From the NCBI RefSeq assembly GCF_000373105.1, contig NZ_KB890421.1:88722-152721 (forward strand): a stretch of DNA of 64,000 nt, written 5' to 3'. Shown here one piece after another: positions 43,288 to 53,263 of the stretch. This DNA is from Neolewinella persica DSM 23188 (GTDB lineage Bacteria > Bacteroidota > Bacteroidia > Chitinophagales > Saprospiraceae). The translations under genes and the position numbers were made by a program. The notes beneath the pieces are model-generated. The model worked only from the letters and a program-made list of their open reading frames with translations, was not told the DNA's origin and searched no databases. Position 1 is the first letter of the stretch. Every line of letters starts with the position of its first letter.

Positions 43288-46200
43288 CTAAGCCCCCCCC
43301 TTAACCTTAACCCGGAGCGCCCCAACCCCCAGCTTCCAAAGCGCCTGGTTCAGCTTTTCGACCTCCTCATTCAGCAGTAAGCGAGCCGCCTGCTCATGCT
43401 TAGCCCAAAGTGCATCCAACTCTTCCAACCGATCCCGCGAAGGTTGGGTAATCACCGGCTGATCGTGGTCACTCTGGTTCATCAGAAAGATGTAGTCAGC
43501 CGTAAAGCCATTGACGTAGTTTTCTACATCATCGTAGGCCTTTGCTTTTCGCTGCACCATGGTAGCATCCCAGGCCTTGAGCTTTTGGAGTAGAGTAGTG
43601 GCCTCTTCCCGGAGCGCTGCATTACCCTCCGTTTTGGGCATACCCTTGAGGATCCCCTCCAGTTGTTCCGCCGTAGCGTTCATGTTGTTCACCAGATCAT
43701 GCATGGCGTTGAGTTCGGCGGCCATCTTTTTCAGGTAATCATCGTAGGCAGCGTAAGTTTCCGGTGAGTGATCCAATGCCGGATTGGGGAGTACGTTAAC
43801 TTCCGTTTCCGCAGCAGCGTTACCACGACGAAAGTGTAAGGTGTATTTCCCCGGCGGCACTTTATGCCCCCGGTAGCTTCCTTCGATGTAGACGCCCTCT
43901 ACGCCGCGCAGGGACTCGTGCCGCAGGTCCCAGACGAACCGGTTCAGTCCCGGCTTCGCCGGGAGGGCAGACTCCGCCGAGGGACCACCGTCCCATTTTT
44001 TAAAGTCCACTTTGGTGGAAGTGTAGGTTCGGACAATCTCTCCCGTACTGTTCTTGATGTCCAGCACCAACTCCGTGCTGTCCTTTTCCTCGGGAATATG
44101 ATAATAAGCTACCACGCCAGCGGCCGGATTTACGCCTTCGAAGGAATTCATCCCGTCGAAAGAAGCGGAGTTTCCATCCAGCGGACTGTAACTGTTTACG
44201 CGCAATACATCTTCTGGCTGATAGGCATGAAGGTCCTTACGGTCCGGCTGGAATTGGCGGATCAACGGAACGTCATCCATCACCCAGAAGCCCCGGCCAG
44301 CGGTCGCAATCACAAGATCGTCATGTCGAACTATGAGGTCAGTAATTGGGGTAACTGGCAGGTTCAGTTGTAGCGACGACCAGTTAGCGCCATCGTCCCA
44401 GGAAACGTAAAGTCCGCTTTCGGTGCCCACAAACAGCAAGCCCTTTTTCTTTTCGTCTTCCCGAATCACCCGGGTGAAGGCACCGTCGGGAATTCCTTTA
44501 CTGATGTTGGTCCACGTCTTCCCGTAGTTACGGGTGACGTACAGCATCGGCTTATGATCGTTGAATTTGTAACGGGTAGCGGCAATGTAGGCCGTGGCCG
44601 GATCGTGTGGTGAAACGTCAATGGAATTGACCAGGCATTCCGGCATATCCTTTGGGGTGACGTTTTGCCAGCTTTTAGTGCCATCACGGGTGACGTGGAC
44701 CAGGCCGTCGTCGCTTGCCGTCCAAATTACTCCCGCCTCATGCGGAGACTCAATGACGTAACTGATGGTACCGTAGTTTTCGGCACCAACGGCTTCGTTG
44801 GTGTACGGGCCGCCACCGTTGCCCTGGTACTCGTCCTGGTTACGGGTAAGGTCGGGGGAGACTTCCTCCCAGGTAACGCCCAGGTCCCTGGTGCGCAATA
44901 GGTACTGTGCTGCATGATAGTAGGTGTTTTTCTCGTGCTTTGACCAGATGATCGGAGCATTCCAATTATACAGGTACTTCATCTTCCGAGCCTCCAGGCC
45001 GAGGTATTGCACGGGGGCGGCCATGACGTTGGTACTGGTCTTCGTTTCTGTATCCAACACTTCAATGGTGCCAAGGTAGCTGCCACCTAAAACGTATCGG
45101 GGATCATCGGGGTCAAAGGCCAGGAAGGCACTTTCTCCACCCGCTGAGGCGTCCCAGCTTCTGAAGCCAATACCGCCGCTGTTTAACTCCCGACTGGCAA
45201 GGCGTACGGAGGTATTGTCCTGCTGCCCGCCATAGACCCGGTAAGGGAAGGCGTTGTCGACGTTGACCCGGTAGAACTGTGCGGTCGGCATATTGTCTTG
45301 CCTCGACCAGCTGTCGCCCCGGTTGAACGTAATGGCTGCGCCCCCGTCGTTGGAGACGACCATGTTCTTTGGGTTGTCAGGGTTGATCCACAGGTCGTGG
45401 TAATCGCCATGAGTGCCGCCCATCACTTCCCAGTTCTTACCACCATCGATGGAACGGAGCATCGGAGCGCTGAGGACGTAGACCATGTTCTCGTTTTGGG
45501 GATCCGCAAAAACCTCGATATAATACCAGGCACGCTGAATCAACCGGTGGTCACCGCTTACCCGACTCCAGCTTTTGCCGGCGTTGTTGGAAACGAAGAG
45601 ACCGCCTTTTTCCTGTTCGGAGTCGCTTTCGATCAGTGCGTAAACCTTATCCGGGTTGCTCTGAGCAACGGAGATGGCCATTTTTCCCAATTCTTTGGGA
45701 AGTCCTTCCTGAATGGTGTTCCAGGTTTCTCCCCCGTCCACGCTTTTGTAAACACCACTGCCGGTACCACCACTAATGACTTTCCAGGGGCGGCGACCGT
45801 ATTCCCACATGGTCGCGTACATGATCAGCGGGTTACTTTGGTTAATAGCCAGTTCAGAACAGCCCGTTCTGTTATTTACATAAAGCACCTTTTTCCACGT
45901 TTTACCACCATCAATACTCTTGAAAATACCGCGTTCTTCGGTATCTCCGTAAAGGGCGCCCTGTGCGGCCACAAAGACAATGTTTGGATCACGGGGGTGG
46001 ATGATGATTCGGGCGATGTGTCCGGTGCCTTCCAAGCCAATCTTCTTCCAGGTCTTACCGGCGTCGGTAGATTTATAAACACCATCTCCGGAGGAGGTCA
46101 TTACGCCACGCACTGCATGCTCGCCGGTGCCACAAAAGACAATATTTGGGTCGGTCGGTGCAACGTCAAGTGCTCCAATGGAGCTACTACCAAAGAAGCC

Positions 46201-46446
46201 ATCGGAGATATTTTTCCAATGTTGCCCTGCATCATCCGTTTTCCAGACGCCTCCACCAGTATTGCCCATGTAATAAGTCATGGGATCACCGATTACACCG
46301 CTTGCAGTATTGGCTCGTCCGCCCCGGAATGGCCCGATACTGCGCATTTTTACTGCGCTTAGGGGATCGGTGCCTTTTTCGGTTTCCTGTGCGGCCAAAG
46401 GGAGCGTGAATACACAGAGGAACAAGAGTAATAAACGGTACAACAT
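43288..46446 (-). CDS. Secreted sortilin/Asp-box beta-propeller protein (paralogue of 5463-8567)
   Basis: Exported protein of 1052 residues (signal [20 protein letters not shown]). It opens with [18 protein letters not shown], closely matching [18 protein letters not shown] in the paralogue, and carries at least ten Asp boxes ([45 protein letters not shown]). The C-terminal third has a beta-sandwich-like segment ([16 protein letters not shown]) and a helical end. No sorting tail, no obvious catalytic residues. The two genes are 35 kb apart, so they are dispersed paralogues rather than a tandem duplication. Shared domain order suggests the same biochemical task on different ligands. Confidence 0.85.
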   Translation of the reverse strand: MLYRLLLLFLCVFTLPLAAQETEKGTDPLSAVKMRSIGPFRGGRANTASGVIGDPMTYYMGNTGGGVWKTDDAGQHWKNISDGFFGSSSIGALDVAPTDPNIVFCGTGEHAVRGVMTSSGDGVYKSTDAGKTWKKIGLEGTGHIARIIIHPRDPNIVFVAAQGALYGDTEERGIFKSIDGGKTWKKVLYVNNRTGCSELAINQSNPLIMYATMWEYGRRPWKVISGGTGSGVYKSVDGGETWNTIQEGLPKELGKMAISVAQSNPDKVYALIESDSEQEKGGLFVSNNAGKSWSRVSGDHRLIQRAWYYIEVFADPQNENMVYVLSAPMLRSIDGGKNWEVMGGTHGDYHDLWINPDNPKNMVVSNDGGAAITFNRGDSWSRQDNMPTAQFYRVNVDNAFPYRVYGGQQDNTSVRLASRELNSGGIGFRSWDASAGGESAFLAFDPDDPRYVLGGSYLGTIEVLDTETKTSTNVMAAPVQYLGLEARKMKYLYNWNAPIIWSKHEKNTYYHAAQYLLRTRDLGVTWEEVSPDLTRNQDEYQGNGGGPYTNEAVGAENYGTISYVIESPHEAGVIWTASDDGLVHVTRDGTKSWQNVTPKDMPECLVNSIDVSPHDPATAYIAATRYKFNDHKPMLYVTRNYGKTWTNISKGIPDGAFTRVIREDEKKKGLLFVGTESGLYVSWDDGANWSSLQLNLPVTPITDLIVRHDDLVIATAGRGFWVMDDVPLIRQFQPDRKDLHAYQPEDVLRVNSYSPLDGNSASFDGMNSFEGVNPAAGVVAYYHIPEEKDSTELVLDIKNSTGEIVRTYTSTKVDFKKWDGGPSAESALPAKPGLNRFVWDLRHESLRGVEGVYIEGSYRGHKVPPGKYTLHFRRGNAAAETEVNVLPNPALDHSPETYAAYDDYLKKMAAELNAMHDLVNNMNATAEQLEGILKGMPKTEGNAALREEATTLLQKLKAWDATMVQRKAKAYDDVENYVNGFTADYIFLMNQSDHDQPVITQPSRDRLEELDALWAKHEQAARLLLNEEVEKLNQALWKLGVGALRVKVKGGA

Positions 46447-46496
46447 GGGTCTTAATGATTAGTCGGGGTGAAAATAGTAATTAGTGGAGGAAATTA

Positions 46497-46516
46497 GGGC
46501 GGGGTCGCGGGTGCAA
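46497..46516 (-). repeat. GC-rich dispersed repeat, copy 13
   Basis: GGGCGGGGTCGCGGGTGCAA, an inverted copy 50 bases upstream of the propeller gene's start codon, within the 369-base divergent gap before 46816. Confidence 0.65.
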
Positions 46517-46554
46517 GGGGGGAGGACCTTGGTCCTTAACTGATTTTTTCAACG

Positions 46555-46588
46555 AAAGTCTTTGCACATAGCTATTTTGTTTGTCAAA
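46555..46588 (+). promoter_or_regulatory. Shared promoter-like motif, site 1
   Basis: AAAGTCTTTGCACAT (46555-46569) followed, 20 bases from TTTG to TTGTC, by TTGTCAAA (46581-46588). Sites with the same parts occur at 54094-54128 and 60626-60661, each ahead of a gene. Here the downstream unit would be the small frame at 46661 or the phosphoesterase gene at 46816. Confidence 0.5.
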
Positions 46589-46660
46589 ATAATGAATCAG
46601 GTGAAGCTCTTTATGTGAGAATGAAAACCTGAAGGCATAGTAAGGTATAACTCTATAATC

Positions 46661-46768
46661 ATGACGCCGCAGGAACACAAGCAACTCAACGGACCACTTT
46701 ACCGGGAACGCATTAGTTTGGCGCTCAACCTGGCCAGGGAAAGAAACTCAGCCATGGACATTGTCTGA
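46661..46768 (+). CDS. Possible small protein of 35 residues
   Basis: ATG to TGA encodes a 35-residue amphipathic peptide beginning MTPQEHKQLNGPLYRERISL and ending ERNSAMDIV. It lies behind promoter-like site 1 and just ahead of the phosphoesterase gene. No family is recognised; it might equally be a gene remnant or chance. Confidence 0.25.
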   Translation: MTPQEHKQLNGPLYRERISLALNLARERNSAMDIV

Positions 46769-46801
46769 TTGTTCGGCCGCTTCCAAGAATGATTCATTTT
46801 G

Positions 46802-46813
46802 TAAACTAGTTTA
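46802..46813. promoter_or_regulatory. 12-bp palindrome TAAACTAGTTTA
   Basis: A perfect palindrome 3 bases upstream of the ATG at 46816. The identical 12-mer, with the same preceding G, occurs at 34222-34233 in another intergenic region. It may be a repressor site; overlap with the ribosome-entry region would suit repression. Confidence 0.35.
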
Positions 46814-46815
46814 AT

Positions 46816-49800
46816 ATGTCGTCAATAAAACATGTCTGCCTGATTTTTCCGTTGGTGTTTTTACTGACCGGATGTGCTTTTTATAAGACCAGTTATCGGG
46901 GTGACGCAAAAGAGTGGTCGACAGCGGTGGAAACCAGCCGGGGAAAGATCGTTTACCAAACCTATCTGATCGGTGACGCGGGGGCCTCTCCCGAGGATGG
47001 ACCTTCCGCCGTTCTTCGCTTCTTGAGATTAGAACTCAGCCAGGCACCCAAAGCCAGTAGTGCCATTTTTCTAGGGGATAATATCTACCCTGGCGGTATG
47101 CCCGCAAAAGAAGGCGAAGGGCGAGCCGAAGCCGAGCACGTACTCCGGATGCAGACCAACGCGCTTAAAGACTACCCCGGCAAGCCGATTTTTTTACCTG
47201 GTAACCACGATTGGTATAAATACGGACTTGATGGCCTTGACCGCCAAAAGGATTTCCTGGAAGATGAACTTGCTGTTGATAAGCTTTGGTACCCTCATAT
47301 TGGTTGTGGTGGCCCGGAAGTGCTCAAGGTGCATGAAAACCTCGCTTTGGTGATCATAGATAGTCAGTGGTGGTTAGAGAATTGGAATAAGCACCCCCGG
47401 ATTAACGAAGGTTGTGAGGTAACGAACCGGATTGAATTTATGCGGGCCTTCGAAGGTGCGATCAAAAGCAACAAAGACCGCAATGTACTGGTCCTCATGC
47501 ACCATCCATTGGAGACTTACGGGCGCCACGGGGGGTATTTTAATGCTCGGGACCATTTTCTTCCCGTTCCGTTTTTAGGTTCCGTTGTACCGTTCTTTCG
47601 AGCTAGTGCAGGTACTAAGCAGGACCTGATTCATCCGGCAATGCAAGACCTCCGTCGACAAATAATGGAAATTGTCAAGCTCAACGGTAACGTGACTTTT
47701 GCCGCTGGTCACGAGCATAACTTACAGTATATCGAGCGGGAGGGGCAGCAATTTATCGTTAGCGGAGCCGCCTCTAAGATGGCCCCCAGCGGTACGGGCG
47801 AGGGTAGTTTGTTCGCGCATGGTGGTCGTGGTTATGCGCGTATGGATCTTTACGAAAATGGATCGATGTGGGTGAATTTCTATGGCGTCAATCCGGAAGG
47901 AACGAAACAAGAATTGTTGTTTCGTCATCAGGTAAAAGCCCCTTTATTTAATTCCGAAGAAGAGTATCCGAGGGTATTCCCGCTCTACGAAAGCGGCGAA
48001 TTGACGGTAAAGAGGCGGTTGCTGGATGAAGCGTATGAAAGGGGAGGCCTTGGCCGCCTGATATTAGGAGATCACTACCGTTCTACCTTTTCCTTAAGTA
48101 CGGATCTGCCTGTCCTGGATTTAGCTAACTACCAGGGTGGGGTAGTCCCCGTAAAGCAGGGGGGCGGTAACCAAACACATTCTCTACGATTGGAGGCTGA
48201 GGATGGCCGTCAGTACAGCATGCGCTCACTGGAAAAAGACCCCTCTACAACGGTGGGCTATACCCTGAGTAAATCAAGTGTGATCACCAATATACTGGCG
48301 GACGCTTTCACCTCCGCCCACCCGCTGTCCGCGCTGCCCGTTGTTGGATTAGCGGAGGCGGTGGGCGTAAGTCATGCTAATCCCAAAATTTACTTTGTTC
48401 CCATGCAACCTGGTCTCAAGTACTATAATAATGACTTTGGAGACGGAACCTATCTGGTAGAAGAACGGGCGGATGATGATCTATGGAGTGACGCCCCCTC
48501 CTTTGGCTACGCGAAAGACATCATCAGCACCCCGGACGTACTTGATGAATTGCGGGACCACCACAATCATGTGTTAGACCACGCCGCGATGGCCCGCGCC
48601 CGTGCTTTTGATATTCTCCTTGGGGATTGGGACCGCCACGACGACCAGTGGCGCTGGGGCGTATACGAAGAGGAGGATGGCTGGACAACTTACCGGCCCA
48701 TTCCCCGGGACCGGGATCAGGCTTTTTCCAATTATGACGGTTTACTGCTGGCCGTAGCTCGTTTACTGGTGCCGGATATTCGCCCCCTCGGGCCATTTAA
48801 ACCTGACCCCAAAAACATTTATTGGACCACCCACGGTAACCGATTTTTCGACGCCACTTTCCTGGCGGGTATTGATCGTGCCACTTGGGAAGAACAAGTC
48901 CGACTAATCCAGACGGAACTAACCGATGAAGTAATCGAAGCAGCTTTTCGCTCCAGTTGGCCGGCAGAAGTTTATGCGCTCGACGCTGAAAAAATGATGA
49001 AGACGCTCCGCAAGCGGCGGGATAATTTACCACAGATCATTGCTGAATTTTATGTGTTTCGTGCCCGCGAAGTTGAAATTGTTGGTACGGATAAGAAGGA
49101 TCGGTTTGAGTTGGAGGTTCGTGCTGGTGGGGACGTGCTGGTTCGGGGATTCGATAGCAAGGGTGGGGGAGGACGAGACGCAAAGCGTCCCTTTTACGAA
49201 CGACTCTTTTTGGCGCGGGAAACGGAGGAGATTATAATATACGGACTGGCGGAAGACGACTTTTTCGTCTTTAGCGGTGCTCACCAACCTGGAATGACCA
49301 TTCGCCTGGTTGGTGGAGACGGGAAGGACGAGATTGTCCAGACCGATACGTCACCCGAACGCCTAAAGCGGATACGCTACTATGATTTCGTAAGTGAGGA
49401 GGAAAAGACAAAATGGAACGGGGTGCGGGGCGTAGCGGATCGACGTTCTGCCGATCCAACGTTAAATACTTTCAGCCGCCGCAGACAGGACAGGAATTTT
49501 AATAATTTGTCGATTCTGCCAAGTATTGGGGTGAATCCGGACAATGGCTTACTACTCAGTACGGCAATTGGTTTTACGCATTATGGTTTCAAGAAAGCAC
49601 CTTTTGCCGGCAAACATACAATTGGGGCCCAGTTTGCCCTGGATACGGAGGCTGGTAAGTTGGCGTACACGGGAGAACTAACGGATGTTTTTGGGAACAA
49701 AGAACTAATGCTGGATGGGGTAATAAGCAATAACCTCTACACCGTTAATTTTTACGGATTCGGTAACGAAACGGTGAATACGGAAGCAGAAAACGGGGTA

Positions 49801-50559
49801 GATTTCCATCGGGTAAGGCAGCGGTATGCTCGTTTTTCACCGCTTATCGGTAAGCGATTAAGTAGTGCCAGCCGGTGGTATACCGGCCCGGAATATCTGG
49901 GCATTCAAACCCAGCGGTCGAACGATCGATTTATTGATCGAATTGGAGACGCTCTTCCGGAGGAGACTTTTACCTGGCAACAATTCCTTAAGCTCAAAGC
50001 TGGCTATAGCTACGATAATCTTAACTCCGCTGCTCACCCAACTAACGGGATGACCTTTAATCTTGAAGGCGGATACATCGTTAGTTTGGATAACAAAAAC
50101 ATTGATTTTCCCTACTTGAACGTCAATCTGGGGTTAATCCAGAAAGTTGATAACCGTGGGACCCTGGTACTTGCCCAGCGGATTGGCTACCATAAAATAT
50201 TCACTAAAGACTTCCCTTACTTCCTGGCGGCCACCTTAGGAGGGTTCGGACCGGATGCCAATATGAGAGGTTTCCGCCGTGAGCGTTTTTCCGGAGGATC
50301 TGCCTTCTATCTCAATAATGACGTACGTCTCAGGCTTCTCGATTCCGAAAGGGGAAGCTTGCCATTTTCCCTGGGCATTCTCGCCGGTTTTGACCTCGGC
50401 CGCGTTTGGGTGGAGCGTGAGAATTCGACCGAATGGCACCACGGTTATGGCGGGGGAGTCTGGATCAGTCCATTTAAACTCCTTACCGTCAACGTCAGTA
50501 TCTTCACTGGTGACGGGGAGAATACCTGGGGGAGTTTTGGGACAGGGTTCTTTTTTTGA
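46816..50559 (+). CDS. Giant lipoprotein: metallophosphoesterase, kinase-like module and Omp85-type barrel
   Basis: Lipoprotein of 1247 residues (lipobox LTGC, C20). Residues about 45-345 are a calcineurin-like phosphoesterase with all five metal motifs: IGDAG, LGDNIYPGG, PGNHDWY, MHHPLETYGRHGG and AGHEHN. Residues about 440-770 contain MRSLEKDP (K474), GDWDRHDDQW (603-612) and IPRDRDQAF (D632/D634), an order that recalls the lysine, catalytic loop and metal-binding Asp of Fam20/HipA-like kinases. The C-terminal part (about 890-1247) reads as an Omp85/BamA-type barrel, with the NMRGFRRERFSGG lid-loop motif and a final strand ending GSFGTGFFF. A single chain with phosphatase, kinase-like and barrel parts must span the outer membrane. 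The enzymatic roles are inference. Confidence 0.82.
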   Translation: MSSIKHVCLIFPLVFLLTGCAFYKTSYRGDAKEWSTAVETSRGKIVYQTYLIGDAGASPEDGPSAVLRFLRLELSQAPKASSAIFLGDNIYPGGMPAKEGEGRAEAEHVLRMQTNALKDYPGKPIFLPGNHDWYKYGLDGLDRQKDFLEDELAVDKLWYPHIGCGGPEVLKVHENLALVIIDSQWWLENWNKHPRINEGCEVTNRIEFMRAFEGAIKSNKDRNVLVLMHHPLETYGRHGGYFNARDHFLPVPFLGSVVPFFRASAGTKQDLIHPAMQDLRRQIMEIVKLNGNVTFAAGHEHNLQYIEREGQQFIVSGAASKMAPSGTGEGSLFAHGGRGYARMDLYENGSMWVNFYGVNPEGTKQELLFRHQVKAPLFNSEEEYPRVFPLYESGELTVKRRLLDEAYERGGLGRLILGDHYRSTFSLSTDLPVLDLANYQGGVVPVKQGGGNQTHSLRLEAEDGRQYSMRSLEKDPSTTVGYTLSKSSVITNILADAFTSAHPLSALPVVGLAEAVGVSHANPKIYFVPMQPGLKYYNNDFGDGTYLVEERADDDLWSDAPSFGYAKDIISTPDVLDELRDHHNHVLDHAAMARARAFDILLGDWDRHDDQWRWGVYEEEDGWTTYRPIPRDRDQAFSNYDGLLLAVARLLVPDIRPLGPFKPDPKNIYWTTHGNRFFDATFLAGIDRATWEEQVRLIQTELTDEVIEAAFRSSWPAEVYALDAEKMMKTLRKRRDNLPQIIAEFYVFRAREVEIVGTDKKDRFELEVRAGGDVLVRGFDSKGGGGRDAKRPFYERLFLARETEEIIIYGLAEDDFFVFSGAHQPGMTIRLVGGDGKDEIVQTDTSPERLKRIRYYDFVSEEEKTKWNGVRGVADRRSADPTLNTFSRRRQDRNFNNLSILPSIGVNPDNGLLLSTAIGFTHYGFKKAPFAGKHTIGAQFALDTEAGKLAYTGELTDVFGNKELMLDGVISNNLYTVNFYGFGNETVNTEAENGVDFHRVRQRYARFSPLIGKRLSSASRWYTGPEYLGIQTQRSNDRFIDRIGDALPEETFTWQQFLKLKAGYSYDNLNSAAHPTNGMTFNLEGGYIVSLDNKNIDFPYLNVNLGLIQKVDNRGTLVLAQRIGYHKIFTKDFPYFLAATLGGFGPDANMRGFRRERFSGGSAFYLNNDVRLRLLDSERGSLPFSLGILAGFDLGRVWVERENSTEWHHGYGGGVWISPFKLLTVNVSIFTGDGENTWGSFGTGFFF

Positions 50560-50590
50560 GGCTTGCCCCGCTGCTTCTCAGCACCTCACT

Positions 50591-50652
50591 TTGCACCTGC
50601 GGCCCCGCCCAACTTCTCGTGGGTACACTGAGGGGCGCGAACGCAGGATGCC
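50591..50652. repeat. GC-rich dispersed repeat, inverted pair (copies 14 and 15)
   Basis: TTGCACCTGCGGCCCCGCCC at 50591-50610 (identical to 38821-38840) and GGGCGCGAACGCAGGATGCC at 50633-50652 (diverged, inverted) are separated by 22 bases, 31 bases after the stop of the giant lipoprotein gene. Likely to fold into a terminator-like hairpin. The remainder of the gap to 50842 is A-rich before the sigma gene. Confidence 0.75.
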
Positions 50653-50842
50653 ATGGTGGTTGAAAAGCAATATCCCTTTACCCCTTAATCCTGTTTCCTT
50701 ATGACTTCAGCTTCCCTCTCTTCCCTCCGCGAACTCCACCTGAGCCACGGCACAACGCATTCAACCGTAAGAGAAAAGCATGCTTAAACGGCCCGAGTAC
50801 TCACCTTCACTTCACTACAATTTTTAACAAAAAGAACAAAAA

Positions 50843-51718
50843 ATGAGCTTATTCTCCAATCTATACCATTCAGACAAATCGGATAAAGAACTTATCCAAC
50901 AGGCCCGGAATGGGAATAAGTCCGCTTTAAGTAACCTCATCCAACGACATCAGCCTTTTGTCTATAACATTGCCTGGAAAATGGTAGGTGATCCAATCCG
51001 GGCGGAAGATTTGGCCCAGGAAGCACTATTGAAAATCGTCGTTAATTTAGCTTCGTTCAAGGAAGAGAGTTCGTTTCGGACCTGGGCTTATCGCATCGTC
51101 CGCAATCACTTCTTAAACGATAAAAAGAAAGCTAAAAGCATTTTTGCCGCTAATTTTGAGGACTTAGGTAACATGCTGGATGCTACTGAGTCAATTGATC
51201 TAACGATTGAAGAGCAACTGGTCAAAGCGGATGAGGTCCGGGAGGTGAGGCTGCAGTGTCTTTCGGGCATGATCCTCTGCCTGAACAAGGAACAGCGGAT
51301 GATTTACATCATCGGTGAAATACTCGGGGCTGATCACATTGTGGGTTCCGAAATAATGGAAATATCACCGGCGAACTACCGTATGAAGCTGAGCAAGGCC
51401 CGCAAGGATTTGTACAATTTTATGCAAAATAAGTGTGGACTGGTGGACAAATCGAATCCCTGCCGGTGCCATAAAAAGGTGACCGTTGCCCTGGAACGTG
51501 GCATGGTGGATGCAAAAAATCTACTGTTCAATAAAAAAGAGTACTCGACCTTCAAATCCACCCTGGAAGCTGATGCTAACTACCTAGTTGAAGAGTCAGA
51601 ACTGGTGTACGCCGAACTGCATCGGGACACCAGTTTTAAAACTCATTTTAAGAAAAAGACCCTCATCGAAGAACTACTGGAAGGGGACGACTGGGGGAAA
51701 CGGCTTAACTTGAATTAA
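50843..51718 (+). CDS. ECF-like sigma factor with long cysteine-containing C-terminal extension
   Basis: Sigma factor of 291 residues. Region 2 (about 14-90: LIQRHQPFVYNIAWKMVGDPIRAEDLAQEAL) is clear; region 4 (about 135-200) is recognisable but shortened at IGEILGADHIVGSEIMEIS. An extension of about 90 residues follows, beginning with KCGLVDKSNPCRCHKK, whose Cys/His cluster could hold a metal. A SnoaL extension is not evident. The Crp/Fnr regulator gene begins 28 bases downstream, so sigma factor and regulator may be co-expressed. The extension may act as a built-in anti-sigma or redox sensor (inference). Confidence 0.85.
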   Translation: MSLFSNLYHSDKSDKELIQQARNGNKSALSNLIQRHQPFVYNIAWKMVGDPIRAEDLAQEALLKIVVNLASFKEESSFRTWAYRIVRNHFLNDKKKAKSIFAANFEDLGNMLDATESIDLTIEEQLVKADEVREVRLQCLSGMILCLNKEQRMIYIIGEILGADHIVGSEIMEISPANYRMKLSKARKDLYNFMQNKCGLVDKSNPCRCHKKVTVALERGMVDAKNLLFNKKEYSTFKSTLEADANYLVEESELVYAELHRDTSFKTHFKKKTLIEELLEGDDWGKRLNLN

Positions 51719-51746
51719 GGTACGCCGTGAAAATAATGAAATAGTA

Positions 51747-52313
51747 ATGCGCAATTATTTTGAACAAATTACCGGAAAGTTGCCGGATGAAGATTGGCAA
51801 CTGTACGAACAGCAGTTAAAAATAACCAAGTTTAAAAAAGGACAAGTAATTCTTGGCTTTCATAAACCCTGTGAAACGATTTGGCACATGACAAAAGGGG
51901 CAGTAAGAAAGCTTGAGCTGGATAATGGTATTGAAAAAACGACTCACTTTTATGTTGCACCAAAAGTTTTTACCGTGTTACACAGTGCGCTTACCGGTGG
52001 GCCAAGTGATCTTTCCATCGTCTGTGAAGAAGATTGTGAGTTCCTGGCGCTGGACATTAAGGAACTTCATAATTTATACCAACAATCCATCTACATTGAG
52101 CGCATTGGAAGAAGAATGGCCGAAGAGGAATTTATCGAAGAGTTCAGTATGCGCAGGATGTTTCTCAAGCTAGATGCATTACAACGCTACGAATACATAG
52201 AAAAAGAGCATCCTGAAATTCTTAAGCGTTTCCAGTTGAAGGATGTCGCTACTTTCTTGGGGGTGACACCGGAAACATTGAGCAGATTGAGAAAGCTCCG
52301 GTTGTCACGGTAG
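51747..52313 (+). CDS. Crp/Fnr-family transcription regulator
   Basis: Regulator of 188 residues: a cyclic-nucleotide-binding-type beta roll (about 20-115, with KKGQVILGFHKPCETIWHMTKGAVRK) and a C-terminal helix-turn-helix (about 160-188, FQLKDVATFLGVTPETLSRLRK). The PBC arginine/serine pair of true CRP is not evident, as is usual for Bacteroidota members of this type. A class III cyclase gene is 3.3 kb downstream, so cyclic nucleotide could be the ligand, but nothing in the sequence proves it. Confidence 0.88.
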   Translation: MRNYFEQITGKLPDEDWQLYEQQLKITKFKKGQVILGFHKPCETIWHMTKGAVRKLELDNGIEKTTHFYVAPKVFTVLHSALTGGPSDLSIVCEEDCEFLALDIKELHNLYQQSIYIERIGRRMAEEEFIEEFSMRRMFLKLDALQRYEYIEKEHPEILKRFQLKDVATFLGVTPETLSRLRKLRLSR

Positions 52314-52390
52314 CAAGGTTCGAACTTATCATTTGTCAAGTGTACCCCATGGCTTAGTCCATAATTTTGCGCAAAACAAGCGCATCATTT

Positions 52391-52837
52391 ATGGAGCCAA
52401 CTTATTTCAAAAACCCACTTGATAAATCGTTACCTAAACACATTAGGATAGGCGTTTGGGCGAGCATCGTATCGGCGGTCATGCTCATCGGCATCGGTAT
52501 CTTTTGGGTCGTGCATCCGGCTGCCGCCGAGGGATCTTTCTCGATCGTTCCGGACACGGAAGCGGCGCTCAGCTACGCAAAGATTACCGCCATCTTCAAA
52601 ACTGTCGGGGATGTGCTCCCTCCTGTCTTTATCCTGCTGGCGCTTGGCTTTTATCAGTTCCGCCTGGCCGGGCTATTTCACGTGGTTACGCTGCTGTTAG
52701 TCATCGTAGTGGATATGATCACCTGGGCAAGCTTTGTGCCAGACGCCGGCCCTCAACACATACTGATGCACACACCATTTGCCGTGCCCATGATTATTGC
52801 CGCTTACTGCTTCTTGAAATCTTCGCCAAAAAACTAG
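52391..52837 (+). CDS. Four-helix membrane protein, unknown function
   Basis: Protein of 148 residues with four hydrophobic helices (about 22-42, 62-82, 90-110, 120-142). The ATG at 52391 (MEPTYFKNP) is preferred over the in-frame TTG at 52367. Not recognised. It precedes a DUF4345 gene by 4 bases, in what looks like a small membrane-protein operon behind the Crp/Fnr regulator. Confidence 0.7.
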   Translation: MEPTYFKNPLDKSLPKHIRIGVWASIVSAVMLIGIGIFWVVHPAAAEGSFSIVPDTEAALSYAKITAIFKTVGDVLPPVFILLALGFYQFRLAGLFHVVTLLLVIVVDMITWASFVPDAGPQHILMHTPFAVPMIIAAYCFLKSSPKN

Positions 52838-52841
52838 AACT

Positions 52842-53210
52842 ATGCTTTTGTTCATTCGTATTTTCCTGGTACTCTACGGGGTCATCGCTATCGGAACTGG
52901 TTTCATGGGAGTAACCGCTCCGTTTGATGCCGGCACAACGGACGCTATGACGGACAACAATCATCGCTACGTTGCCGCCATTTGGGCAGCTACGTCCCTC
53001 GCGTTTTTCTACGTGGCTTGGTATCCCTCCGAGGTGGCCTTGTTCCGGTTCCTGATGATTGCCCTTTTCATCGGTGGGGTAGTCAGGGCCGTAGCACTGA
53101 TTAACTACCCCCCAACGCCCTTTCTGATTTTTTTAATCCTGCTGGAATTGATTCCTACGGCGGTATTGTTTTGGCTACATAATAATCTTCTCAACTCAGG
53201 TTCACTCTAA
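52842..53210 (+). CDS. DUF4345-like membrane protein
   Basis: Protein of 122 residues with four hydrophobic helices; the central DNNHRYVAAIWAATSLAFFYVAW segment followed by FIGGVVRAVALI fits DUF4345. Function unknown. Four bases separate it from the gene upstream, consistent with one transcript. Confidence 0.75.
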   Translation: MLLFIRIFLVLYGVIAIGTGFMGVTAPFDAGTTDAMTDNNHRYVAAIWAATSLAFFYVAWYPSEVALFRFLMIALFIGGVVRAVALINYPPTPFLIFLILLELIPTAVLFWLHNNLLNSGSL

Positions 53211-53263
53211 TTCAATCCTGGGTGCTTGAAACCACCAAGCTTCAGAAGTAACCACCATCCATT

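Noticed and set aside
45298..46362. 354-codon open frame on the plus strand inside the second Asp-box gene
   Set aside because: Same effect as in the paralogue: antisense of repeated propeller codons, without start context or family features.
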